Below are positions 26,982 through 36,296 of a DNA stretch of 64,000 nucleotides, piece by piece. Made by a program: the position numbers and the translations under genes. Origin of the DNA: Ramazzottius varieornatus. Lineage: Eukaryota > Tardigrada > Eutardigrada > Parachela > Ramazzottiidae. Location: contig BDGG01000002.1 in assembly GCA_001949185.1 (NCBI GenBank), forward strand, positions 5,260,448 to 5,324,447, in the 5' to 3' direction. Under the pieces are notes generated by a model, which worked only from the letters and a program-made list of their open reading frames with translations, had not been told where the DNA came from and did not search any database. How positions within the stretch are numbered: the first letter of the stretch is position 1; each line of letters opens with the position of its first letter.

Positions 26982-27685
26982 AGCGGAATAATGTTGCCTC
27001 CTTGCTAATAACTATTCAGTGATACAGAAAGGTGGCTCATATAATCAGGATCGTGGAGTTGAAAGTGAACTTCACGGAGTCACTTCGCCGAAGTTGTCAT
27101 CCGAGCTATTACGCAAACAGGCCAATCAGCCGTACGACACTAATCAATCGGCAATCGAATCAGGAGAGCCTGCTGACCGGCGTGGAGGGCGGAGTTCTGT
27201 TACCCGAGGGCTAGGTATTTGCAGAAGCAGACTCTGGTATTTGTTTACATTCCCGAAACAAAATTCGAAGTTCGAACTTCAATTCTTCCCACTGACGAGC
27301 TGCTGAACATCGTGCTGCACAAACCGAAAGTGGTGCCCATCAATTAATCAACTAGCTAGTGGTTCTGACCACTGGGAAGGCCGAGCACAGGAGGCAAAAG
27401 ATTATAGGCCACACATTTCTACTTCGTTACGTTGCAGTTGCGAGTAAAAAATTTCTGTGACCCGGATCAAGTTACGCATTTGTTTTCAGTGTAGAGTTTG
27501 CGATATGTGAAAGCTCGAAGAATCTGATCGTCCATTGAAATCTCGACAGACTTAAAAGGAGATCACCGAACCAGACTAATGAAATCTCCCCACCGATAAA
27601 TTTTGTACCTGTAACAACAGGAGGACGGCAGAGCTTGTATACGGAAATCTGCACGAGGAGCAACCATCAAGGCTGGTCGAAAAGA
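26982..27685. promoter_or_regulatory. Divergent promoter region DHX37 / RRAGC
   Basis: 700 bp between the two starts. It contains the perfect palindrome GAAGTTCGAACTTC near 27268-27281. No coding frame has support. The RRAGC 5' UTR must lie here, because its first coding exon holds only the start codon. Confidence 0.4.
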
Positions 27686-29482
27686 ATGGTAAGTCTGCTG
27701 GTCTCTGCTGAATTGCTGATCATTCATAGAGTGTACAGTAGTCACTGTACTCACTCGCTATACAGTATGTAGCGGCTGTCCGAATCGTGTGACTATCGTA
27801 TTGGGTTTCAGTCGAGCTATGACGAAGAGGCACAGTACGAAGCCATCGCTTCCAGCTACAATGTCGGATCGCTACCGAAGTATGGCTACGGAATGGAGGA
27901 CTTCGACCAGGAATTCGGGGCGTATATGCCGACGGAAATCAAGCCAAAGATACTCCTGATGGGGCTGAGAAGGCATTAACTCACGCTTTTTTGTCTATTT
28001 GGTCGATGCAGCCGCTCCAGTGGCTAAGAAGCATCGTGAGAAACTTAGTTACTCTTCGCAGGTCAGGTAAATCATCCATCCAGAAAGTCGTCTTTCACAA
28101 GATGTCGCCTAATGAGACTCTGTTTCTGGAGAGCACAAACAAGATCACGAAGGATGGTACGAGCACCTTTTTGTACCGGAAAATTGTGACGCTACTGAAA
28201 ACTGACGATTCATTGTCAGTTGTTATGTCCATTTTCAGATATATCGAGCAGCTCTTTCATTCAGTTTTCCGTGTGGGATTTCCCGGGACAAATCGATTTC
28301 TTCGATCCTACCTTCGACGCGGATACCATCTTTGGCGGTCACTGCGAAGCCCTGATCTATATTCTGGACGCTCAAGTGAGAAATCATCGTTTTCGACCCG
28401 CAGTAATTCATACAAGGAACAAGTCACAGTACTGATCGCTTTGATTCGATAGGATGACTACATGGAGTCCCTTGACAAGCTGCACGCAATCGTTAGCCGC
28501 GCCTATAAGGTCAACCCGAATATTCACTTCGAAGTGTTTATTCACAAGGTGGACGGCCTTTCAGACGACCAAAAGATCGAAACGCAGCGCGATATCAGTC
28601 AGCGTGCCAACGACGAACTCTTAGTAGCCGGATGTGACTCAATCCACCTTAGGTATGCTCCTTGAATTCGAAGAAGCTCGAAGAAGCTGTGTGTCGTTAA
28701 CATGGTCAAGCTTATAGCATAAATTTATTTTTAGTTTTTATTCGCAGCTTTTACCTGACTAGCATCTACGATCATTCCATATTCGAGGCCTTCAGCAAGG
28801 TGGTACAGAAGCTCATTCCACAACTTCCCACCATGGAGAACCTACTGAATATCTTCATATCGGTACGCAACCTCGTTCTTGTAGTTCACCCAGTCGTGTC
28901 TTCCTATACCATTTTCTACGCAGAACTCGAACATAGAGAAGGCTTTCTTGTTCGACGTGGTCAGTAAGATCTACGTCGCGACGGACAGTTCCCCAGTTGA
29001 CATGGCCTCCTACGAACTTTGCTGTGATTTCATCGATGTCATAATCGACGTGTCATACATATATGGGTATGAATGGCTTGCGAAAAAAAATGATATGGCA
29101 GAGGGCGTAAAACTTTTATTGCAGGATGAAAGAGGATAATGAAACCAGCGCTTTCGATAGCCAGTCCTCCTCGATCATCCGGCTAAACAGTTCGACCATC
29201 TTATACCTGCGCGAAGTAAACAAGTATCTTGCCATGGTCTGTCTTCTTCGGGAGGAAAACTTCGCTAGACAAGGTATGTGATGCATCCTCCGACTTCCAC
29301 AGAGAGTTCAAGCTGAATGTTTTTTTGGTTCAGGTTTGATCGACTATAACTTCATCTGCTTCCGGGAAGCTCTACAGGAGGTTTTCGGAGTACGCGCACG
29401 AGCGAGCTTGGTCCGCGAGAGAAACCAGAACAGTCTTAGCTTCAACAACAGTATATCCAAGGACTGGGATGGCCGAGTGTGA
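27686..29482 (+). CDS. RRAGC: Rag GTPase C/D, amino-acid signalling to mTORC1
   Basis: Rag C/D pairs with Rag A/B on the lysosome to recruit mTORC1. The coding start is an ATG (27686-27688) followed at once by a donor (GTAAGT). The next exon gives [28 protein letters not shown], then [11 protein letters not shown]. The P-loop GLRRSGKSS is split by an intron whose 5' end is GC (27973) and 3' end CAG (28061). [60 protein letters not shown] and [20 protein letters not shown] follow, then the C-terminal roadblock domain ([36 protein letters not shown]). The frame ends DWDGRV-stop at 29482. Conservation is very high, and no key residue is missing. Confidence 0.96.
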
Positions 29483-29868
29483 GATGGTATCCAGAACTCT
29501 CGAAGGTACCGCGCCTTTTTTAACTTTTACCACTTCACAATACGCTGTTCTTAATACAGCACGGTTCAGTTTTTAATGATTATGTAGTGTAAACTCTACT
29601 GAGAAAAACAACACATTATAAATTATCATATGCGTATCCGGAACGGTGATGAATTTGTGAACTAGATATCTGAACAAACTGGAAGCCGTAAATAAAAGCA
29701 CAGTAATTACACAGAACGCTGAAACAGACTAACGAGCGTGTACGAGAAACTCTACAGTTCTGAAAATCCCTAAGGTCCACGAGAAAGTACGACTGGGAAT
29801 GTCACAATTGTTGTTTAGAATGAAATGCGACAGACGCATGCACACTGTTGCTAAAAGTATCACGACAA
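29483..29868. other. 3' regions of convergent RRAGC and NAPA
   Basis: AT-rich non-coding DNA between the two stops, with a candidate AATAAA (29692-29697) for the plus-strand gene. Nothing else seen. Confidence 0.4.
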
Positions 29869-30768
29869 TCATGTTAAGTCGGCTTCTCCCATTGATCGTT
29901 TAGCCCGCAGGAAGATCGACGTAGCCCACGGGTCAAGTCGGGAAATCTGGTCGTACTCTTTCAGCGCTTCCGTGAAACCATCCACATCCGAGTTCTCCAT
30001 ACAAGCCAAGACCGTCTTTAGCAGCTTGAATTCACGACTATCTTCCAGCGCGGGAAAATGGTCCAAATAGCGAGTCATGGCATGCTGCGCGTTCAGAGGA
30101 TCGACACACAGATGACAAAGTGCCGCTTTGAAGTAATATTCTTTGGCACCGTACTTCAACATTGGGTTTTCCGCGTTACGATTAGCAACTTGTTCGAAAA
30201 TCTCAATGGCTCGAGTAAAGTCTTCCGTGTCTGCTGCGAATTGTGCCACTTTCAGCAGACATTTCTGGGCATGACTTTGTGACTCTTCCCCTTGATAGTA
30301 ATCTGCAGCTTTCTGGTAATGGGCGATGGCTTGCTCTTTGTCTTGTGCATCAGACTCATATATTTCAGCAATACTCGTGTGTGTTTTCGCAGCCATAGTG
30401 AAACGACCCATCTCTGTCTGAATGCCTACTGTTCGCTTCAAGCACTCAACTGCACGCGTGGGATTCACCTTCTTGAAACTCATGCTTGCATCTTGAAACT
30501 TCTGGCTGGCTTCTAGCTTGTTCCCCGAACTTTCGTTCAACTTCGCGGCTTCTTCGAAAGCGCTTCCAGCAGCGTTCCAGTTCTTGGCCATCTTGAAGCA
30601 GTTGGCTGCTTTGCAGTACAGCTCGATGGCATCGTCCACTCGCGAACTTCCGCCTCCGAACATGCCGCCCAAAAATCCGGCCTTGCCCTGTGCTTTCTTT
30701 TCCGCTTCTGCGAGATATTTCTGGCCTTGCTGTTCTTCTGGCGATGCTGTTCCGCTCTTGTCACTCAT
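29869..30768 (-). CDS. NAPA: Alpha-soluble NSF attachment protein, intronless
   Basis: Alpha-SNAP recruits the NSF ATPase to SNARE complexes after membrane fusion. A single exon of 299 codons (human 295) runs from the ATG at 30768. It contains YLAEAEKKAQGKAGFLGGMF at the membrane-binding loop, then TPR-like helix pairs (DDAIELYCKAANCFKMAKNW, AAGSAFEEAAKLNESSGNKL, EQAIAHYQKAADYYQGEESQ, CLLKVAQFAADTEDFTRAIE). The conserved C-terminus is MTRYLDHFPALEDSREFKLL and EYDQISRLDPWATSIFLRAK. Most neighbours are intron-rich, so the lack of introns is notable. It may reflect an old retrocopy that replaced the parent gene, or simple intron loss. Confidence 0.97.
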   Translation of the reverse strand: MSDKSGTASPEEQQGQKYLAEAEKKAQGKAGFLGGMFGGGSSRVDDAIELYCKAANCFKMAKNWNAAGSAFEEAAKLNESSGNKLEASQKFQDASMSFKKVNPTRAVECLKRTVGIQTEMGRFTMAAKTHTSIAEIYESDAQDKEQAIAHYQKAADYYQGEESQSHAQKCLLKVAQFAADTEDFTRAIEIFEQVANRNAENPMLKYGAKEYYFKAALCHLCVDPLNAQHAMTRYLDHFPALEDSREFKLLKTVLACMENSDVDGFTEALKEYDQISRLDPWATSIFLRAKRSMGEADLT

Positions 30769-31415
30769 TGTATATCTGTAAGATTAGAAATCATCAAAGC
30801 TCGGAGCTCACAGCAGATATCTTCGACATAAGTATTGGTTTTGATCAACCGATCTAGATTCATCAGCCACGTTCGCAGTCACGCAACCTTGGAACATAGA
30901 GGTACATTATCGTAAATGCTGAGTAAATTCGACAGGAATCTGATCTTACCACAGTAACTTCAAACATGTAAACTTGCACACTAAACTTGCGGCTATATAC
31001 AGTACCACTATATACGCACCAGTGGAGCTGTAGCTGCTTATATAATTTCCAAATTTCGTACTGCAATGAACCGCAGTGATGCAGGAAAACTTGCTCCAGA
31101 TACTCTAATAATGCTGTCGTCCAGTATTCCAGATGGTTACCTAAAAAGAATAGAGCAAGAATGACAGAGCCGAAAGAGGCCAGCGAAGCTTATTGGGAAC
31201 TCAGACTCAACAGCGAAAAGACACGTTTCTGATCGAGGTCGCTTAGCTGTCTGCAGACGCGCTCCTTGTCTCCTTTCCTAGTACTTACCATGTAGGCTCA
31301 TCCGGGATGGTCAGGATGGAAGGCGAAAACCGATCAATAGCCTGCGAAGCAAGCGAGTGTAATCGACATGTCCACATCTGCAACGAGGGATACGGGGCCG
31401 AAGAGAGACAGAGAT

Positions 31416-31454
31416 TATAATGTAATAATTGTAATATATAATTATTACATTATA
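31416..31454. repeat. Perfect AT-rich inverted repeat
   Basis: The arms TATAATGTAATAATT and AATTATTACATTATA (15 bp, no mismatch) flank a 9-nt spacer. The octamer AGAGATTA occurs as a direct repeat at both outer ends (31410 and 31454), reminiscent of a small fold-back insertion. Confidence 0.6.
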
Positions 31455-31645
31455 GAGATTACGAGCGCCAACGCACTAGCACTATTCGCTACGCATGAGA
31501 GCATGGTGACCTCACATGTAAACATTATGCGACCCTTTTAACACAGAGCCTACGAGACGAACTTGTTCCTATGATGTCACAATGTTCTTATGCGTATCGA
31601 ATCGTGCTAGTGCGCTTTCGTTCGCAATCTGTATATTGTAGTAAC
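31441..31645. mobile_element. MITE-like element with long terminal inverted repeats
   Basis: The left arm 31441-31518 and right arm 31571-31645 are inverted copies about 75 bp long, roughly 75-80% identical. The shared core is CGCACTAGCAC, followed by ATTCG, TACGCAT and GTGAC at matching distances. The inner spacer is about 50 bp and there is no coding capacity. Long diverged arms with a short centre indicate an old non-autonomous fold-back or MITE insertion. A clear target-site duplication is not visible. Confidence 0.6.
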
Positions 31646-31828
31646 ATGCGATAGATACGTCGTGTCATGTGGCCGGACAGTACGGCCCACGCATCACGTA
31701 CAGTATATGTGCATGCATGCAGTCATCCGCTGATCGAAGGCTCCTGACATCAGATTTTCTCTTAATCGCAGAACTTCCACCTATGTCGACGGAATAAAGC
31801 AGGAGTGTTCTTCATTACCATTCGGAAA

Positions 31829-33533
31829 TCAAGAAACATCTGAGCTTGGCAAGAAGAACGATCTCGCGGTATCAAAAGCATCGAGGGTCAAATTAAAAGC
31901 AGGATGCAACTTTTCTAGAATATTTAGGTCGTCGTCAGCAAGTTCGTCGTTATATTCGTCAAACAAAAACTCGTGGTGAGCAATGGAAAGTCCGCCTAGA
32001 GCGTAACAGGTATGATAATAATCACTTCCTTTTCCAGGTTTATCACAAATGCCGTCTGCGTTCTGGCAGCATAGCAGGACGTATTGCCGAAGCAGTACCT
32101 TGTCGAAAAGCCACGAGTTCATAGGTACATGTACCGAATCAGGATCGGTGCTTAGCGCCTGTTGCACCAAAGGAAAGGCTGCTCCTTGCCAGAAACTGTA
32201 GCAGCTGTCGACGAGCTTGTTCGTTCTTCCCTGTAAGAATTTCAGTGTACAGTACCGCCAACGATAACATGTTAGTTGTCCGTGGAAGGTTCTAATTGTA
32301 TTTTCATTGAAATACTCAAGAGCATCGAATGTGTATACCTGGAATCCTCCTTCGTACCGCGTTTGTCGAGCAGAAAGCCATCGCACCAAGCTCCTCAAAT
32401 CACAAAGCATCGGCTTCTCCAACAGGTACAGTGCAGCAAGCGCACAATAAGTGTAGCCACCATGCGCTTCACATCCCGGGACAGCGCCAAAGCCCCCTTC
32501 GTACGTCTGGCAATCCGCCAGCCAGAAGGGAGACAGGTCGAACAACGGTCGCAGAGGGATATTCAGGAGGACAGCCACCGATACAGCACAGTACACTGCG
32601 CGAGTATCTTCTTCCCCATCTAGGTTCATGGTAAACGCTCCACTTGATCGCCTCATCTGGTAGAGAAAGGTCCGTACGCCTTTTTTGTCGATTAGCGAGA
32701 GTGCTTCTTCGGTTCCCACACAAGACAACCTGCAGTAACACATAAAGACAGCTGTACATAAGAACCTGATTTTTAGAGAGTTATGGTAGTTTCTTACGCC
32801 ATGCAAGCGGCATAGGTGGCCGCAAGGTGCGAAACTTGGCCAGGTCCTCCTGTGAAACCTCCCGATGGATCCTGACATGCTCGTAGGATTGATATGGTCC
32901 TAAACGAACGAACCAGGAAGTCAAAAGCACAAAGCATTATAATTGTCGCAGTTTTCATTGGCAAGCCGACCATACTTCTTCGCGACACTGTCTGGAATTT
33001 TCTCTCCTAGGATCCGAAGTCCATTTAGTATCCAGAAACACAGCCACGGGTGGCTACTATCTAACGACTGCAACAAAACAAAACGCATTAACTTATAATG
33101 CGGAATGGAACAATCTTGTCTTGTTGACTAAGAAGTCTCGAACATTGCCTCTCTAGTCTCAAGCTTCATACAGAGTAGCTACTCGGCAGACTGTCGAATC
33201 CTCGGAGCATGAAGCGAACAAGAGACTTCCGCTTCAAGTGTCTGCAAAAGATAATCATTACTCGACCAACTACGTTTCCAACTACGCACTTCTATACCTG
33301 GGATGTATCGACGCGTGCGACGAGTAAAGCTTCTCGCACAGCTCTTCCGTCTCCCACTACAATAAGATAAATCATCTAGACGGGAGTACAGCCTCTACGA
33401 CCAAAGGTGTTTAGCTATACATAGCGTGATGAGCAACATCCTCTCACAACGTTAGCAGTTACCCAACGAAACGACAAAGCTTACAGCTTACTTGAGCCTC
33501 CGTCGACTTTGTCCACGGCATTTCTTCTCCCAT
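31829..33533 (-). CDS. FNTB: Protein farnesyltransferase subunit beta
   Basis: The beta subunit holds the zinc and binds the CaaX protein. About nine exons. From the ATG at 33533 I read MGEEMPWTKSTEAQ, WETEELCEKLYSSHASIHPR, HLKRKSLVRFMLRGFDSLPS, SLDSSHPWLCFWILNGLRIL and QDPSGGFTGGPGQVSHLAAT. GGFGAVPGCEAHGGYTYCAL, RYEGGFQGRTNKLVDSCYSF and KGSDYYHTCYALGGLSIAHH follow, ending SSDVS at 31829. The zinc ligands Asp and Cys (VDSCYSFW) and His (YYHTCY) are present, as are the product-site glycines. An in-frame MPW four codons later could also be the start. The first exon overlaps, on the opposite strand, the beginning of an unrecognised gene. Confidence 0.93.
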
Positions 33534-33713
33534 CCAAAACGGCAAACAGTGACATCGTTCGAGTGCTCGATAGCTATGTGATCGTCCATCGGATCCTTCC
33601 ATGGTGCTGCTCTCGTGCCAACCGGAAGTTCATCCAGGACAAGAACGAAACGTGCAGCAAGAGCCTGGATTTTTCGTTCTTCAACTGTCCCGAGGCGTTA
33701 CATCAAATTGGAC

Positions 33714-34060
33714 TATGGTGAGCCGGGCGATTCAAAAGTCCACAGTACTTTTACCGCGGGTGCATGCGCGGAGAAACTCTATGCGCCGTGAAATACTTTT
33801 TCCGCGCATCCACCCGCGGACTAGGCGAGAGTNNNNNNNNNNNNNNNNNNNNNNNNNNNNNNNNNNNNNNNNNNNNNNNNNNTTTATCCGCGCATCCACC
33901 CGCGGATAAAGTCGAGTTTTTCCGCGCGTACACCCGCAGATAAAGTCAGCTTATCCGCGCATCCATGCGCGGAGAAACAGTTAAACCGCGCATGGAGTTT
34001 CTCCGCGCATGCACCCGCGGTAAAAGTACTGGGGACTTTTGAATCGCCCGGCTCACCATA
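33714..34060. mobile_element. Palindromic TIR element with TTGGAC target duplication
   Basis: The left end (33714-33785) and right end (33989-34060) are inverted copies about 70 bp long with only a few mismatches. Both start TATGGTGAGCCGGGCGATTC when read inward. TTGGAC flanks the element on both sides. The interior is made of repeated GC-rich palindromic modules of the type CCGCGCATCCACCCGCGG, several followed by ATAAA. No transposase is encoded in the visible part. The 50-N gap (33833-33882) lies inside, so the true length is unknown. Near-identical arms indicate a recent insertion. Confidence 0.8.
33833..33882. other. Assembly gap of 50 N
   Basis: Exactly 50 undetermined bases inside the palindromic element. 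Such a hyper-palindromic sequence is expected to break sequencing and assembly. Confidence 0.99.
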
Positions 34061-34559
34061 TTGGACCTTTGGTGATCGTCATTGACCAGATTCAAGACAC
34101 AGCTGGCTCAATCAAAAATTCAAAAGCGTATATCAAATTATCAATCGACTGGCTTAATTTCACCAGAGAAACATTGCGAAATCCTGAAAACGAATTAAGT
34201 CCGCATTTCCACAGCGCGATCAGCATCTTCAGGTAATCAGGTCCAGAACTTCTCAACCTCCACCCGTTGATCTCTTCTCACTGTCTTCTCTGGCTCAGTG
34301 TTGAGGATTATTGCTGTTTGACACGGCCCATCTGGACATCCCGACGGAGGATCTGAAGTCTCTGGACGAAGCCGACGCGGAAACGTCTATGCAGTCTGCA
34401 CCGGTGGTGAGCAGCCACGGAAGACTACCAGCTGTCTCGAAGTCGGGCATTTGGAGACGTCACGAAGAAGATTTAACGAGGTGCGTTAGTGGTATATTGT
34501 TGTTTTAGTGTAGACCGTAGTTTAATCTTCTAGTTCGTCGCCTCTTCTCTATAGACGAA

Positions 34560-35398
34560 ATGCCCCAGAACGAGCATATTGAGCTAGCGCAGAAACGACA
34601 TGGAAGACGCTTGGATTACCATGAACGGAAGCGTAAACGGGAAGCTCGAGCCCCTCACGAACAAGCTGATAAGGCTCAGAACCTACGCGGAATCAAGGCT
34701 AAACTGTACAACAAGCAGCGCCATAATGAGAAGGTTCAGATGAAGAAGACGATCCGAATGCACGAAGAACGGGACACCACACAGAAAGATGCTCCAGTTC
34801 AGGATGGCGCTGTACCTGCGTACCTGCTCGACCGTGAGACACAGACGAGAGCCAAAGTTCTGTCCAACATGATCAAGCAGAAGCGCAAGGAGAAGGCTGG
34901 AAAATGGTCAGTACCGATTCCTCAGGTCAAAGCTGTCAGCGAAGCCGAAGTATTCCGTGTACTCAAGAGTGGAAAGTCCAAAAAGAAATCATGGAAACGA
35001 ATGGTTACGAAGGTACGATTCAGATTCAAGCAAGTTTGCTGATAAGGCCCCTTATCCAACTTCTTCTGTAGGTTTGTTTCGTGGGAGAAGGGTTTACGCG
35101 GAAACCTCCCAAGTTTGAACGATTCATCCGTCCGATGAGTTTACGTTTCAAGAAGGCTCATGTGACGCATCCAGAGCTGAAAGCCACATTCCATCTACCC
35201 ATCATTGGTGTGAAGAAGAACCCTAGTTCGCCTATGTACACTTCACTAGGTGTCATAACGAAAGGTACCATTTTGGAAGTCAACGTCAGCGAGCTCGGTC
35301 TGGTCACACAAGGAGGAAAAGTCGTTTGGGGAAAGTACGCCCAAGTTACGAATAATCCTGAAAACGATGGGTGTATCAATGCCGTTCTGTTAGTTTGA
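34560..35398 (+). CDS. NSA2: Ribosome biogenesis protein NSA2
   Basis: NSA2 is a nucleolar 60S assembly factor related to eS8. Two exons: the first, from the ATG at 34560, encodes [60 protein letters not shown] and [20 protein letters not shown]; the second starts near 35073 with [20 protein letters not shown] and continues [20 protein letters not shown] to GCINAVLLV-stop. All conserved blocks are present, and the length (about 260) is normal. An acceptor-like CTCTATAG ends five bases before the ATG. The preceding gene on the same strand stops only 25-50 bp upstream, so the two may be co-transcribed or very tightly packed. Confidence 0.96.
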
Positions 35399-36296
35399 TT
35401 TTTTCTTCTGACAACAAGAGTTTACACCGACGGGACATGTTTGTTTCACGGACTTCTTTGTTGAGGCAACACGTCTACGAACCACTTCTTCGATGTAAAA
35501 GAATGATTTTATCGCGAATGACGTTCCTGGGGACTTCGTTAAGATTAGCTCTTTAGCATCGTTCGAATGTCATGAAGCTAAGGACCTGTCGTCTAAACGG
35601 CCTTGGATCCTTTTTTCGTGGCTGCTGTGCGATCAACGTGAACGTCTGTACTGTTTTGATATCCGCGGTTTTCCTTTCGCTTTGAAAGGCACATTATTAG
35701 ACATGCATATATCCGAGTATCTCGGAAGTACATTTGAAGAGATCGAAGGGGCTTTACGTCGGAAAGACTAGAATCCAGAAATACGACTTATAATGATGAA
35801 GATGTTGAGAGGGATGCAGAAAAACGATAACGTTACTGTGACGTCATCGCTGTTTGATCAGACCGCGGTGTGCTGTAATGCTTATTGAACTTCGCGAATC
35901 ACATGACTGTATGCGTGGAGTTAAACCCCAGTCCGTTGGCTATACCCTACCAACGCCCGGAGGGATGTTTCGCACGTTGCATGACGTATTTCGCGACGTT
36001 GAAGAAGCATTACAGCATACCGCGCATTTCTGAAATTCTGATCTCGTCGACTCGCCCTTTGAGCCAGTTTGGCTGGTTTGTGTATCTATTCCCGGATTTC
36101 GCCCGACGACATCGGTATCAGCTAAAGTTTCGAACTTCCGTCAGTTCCTGCCATTGCGGGTACTGTGCAGCAGCATATCAGCTGATATCGCCCAGCAGCT
36201 CTGAACCTGTGGCCTGTATATCTGGCGGCTTGCTTCCGGCTGACCTCCCCGACATGACGGCGACATCCCTGTAATCCCGGAATCTCAAGCATCAAG
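35399..36296. other. Intergenic region with one unplaced ORF
   Basis: It contains the NSA2 3' UTR and about 0.9 kb with one plus-strand frame from the ATG at 35903 to 36274 (MTVCVELNPSPLAIPYQRPE, YFATLKKHYSIPRISEILIS). The frame is cysteine-containing with no domain I recognise. It could be a 5' exon of the next gene, a lone small gene or chance. Confidence 0.3.

Larger units (their letters stand above)
30769..31828. other. Intergenic region with a MITE-like inverted repeat
   Basis: About 1.06 kb between NAPA (-) and the end of FNTB (-). It holds the NAPA promoter side, an AT-rich perfect hairpin (31416-31454) and a larger imperfect inverted repeat (31441-31645). No coding frame is supported. 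Confidence 0.5.
33509..34534 (+). pseudogene. Unrecognised gene interrupted by a TIR element
   Basis: One frame is open from about 33509 to 33713 (SDIVRVLDSYVIVHRILPWC, FIQDKNETCSKSLDFSFFNC, PEALHQIG) and again from 34061 to 34234 (LVIVIDQIQDTAGSIKNSKA, YIKLSIDWLNFTRETLRNPE, HSAISIFR). Between them sits an insertion with a duplicated TTGGAC. Removing the element and one duplicate joins the halves in phase, giving HQIGPLVIVIDQ. The other two frames hit stops across the join. A downstream exon near 34300-34500 gives GLLLFDTAHLDIPTEDLKSL and GIWRRHEEDL and ends close to 34508 or 34534. No ATG-led first exon is evident, and the family is unknown to me. With the insert, the frame ends after HQIGLW. 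Typed as pseudogene because of that break; other alleles could be intact. Confidence 0.5.

Noticed and set aside
33714-34060. Palindromic GC-rich array read as a CRISPR
   Set aside because: The repeats are in both orientations, spacing is irregular, the genome is eukaryotic and the ends are clear terminal inverted repeats.
33718-34096. TIR element acting as an intron (introner) with GTGAGC donor
   Set aside because: The right end lacks an AG acceptor. The next downstream AG would place a stop at the junction, whereas clean excision plus one target copy restores the frame.
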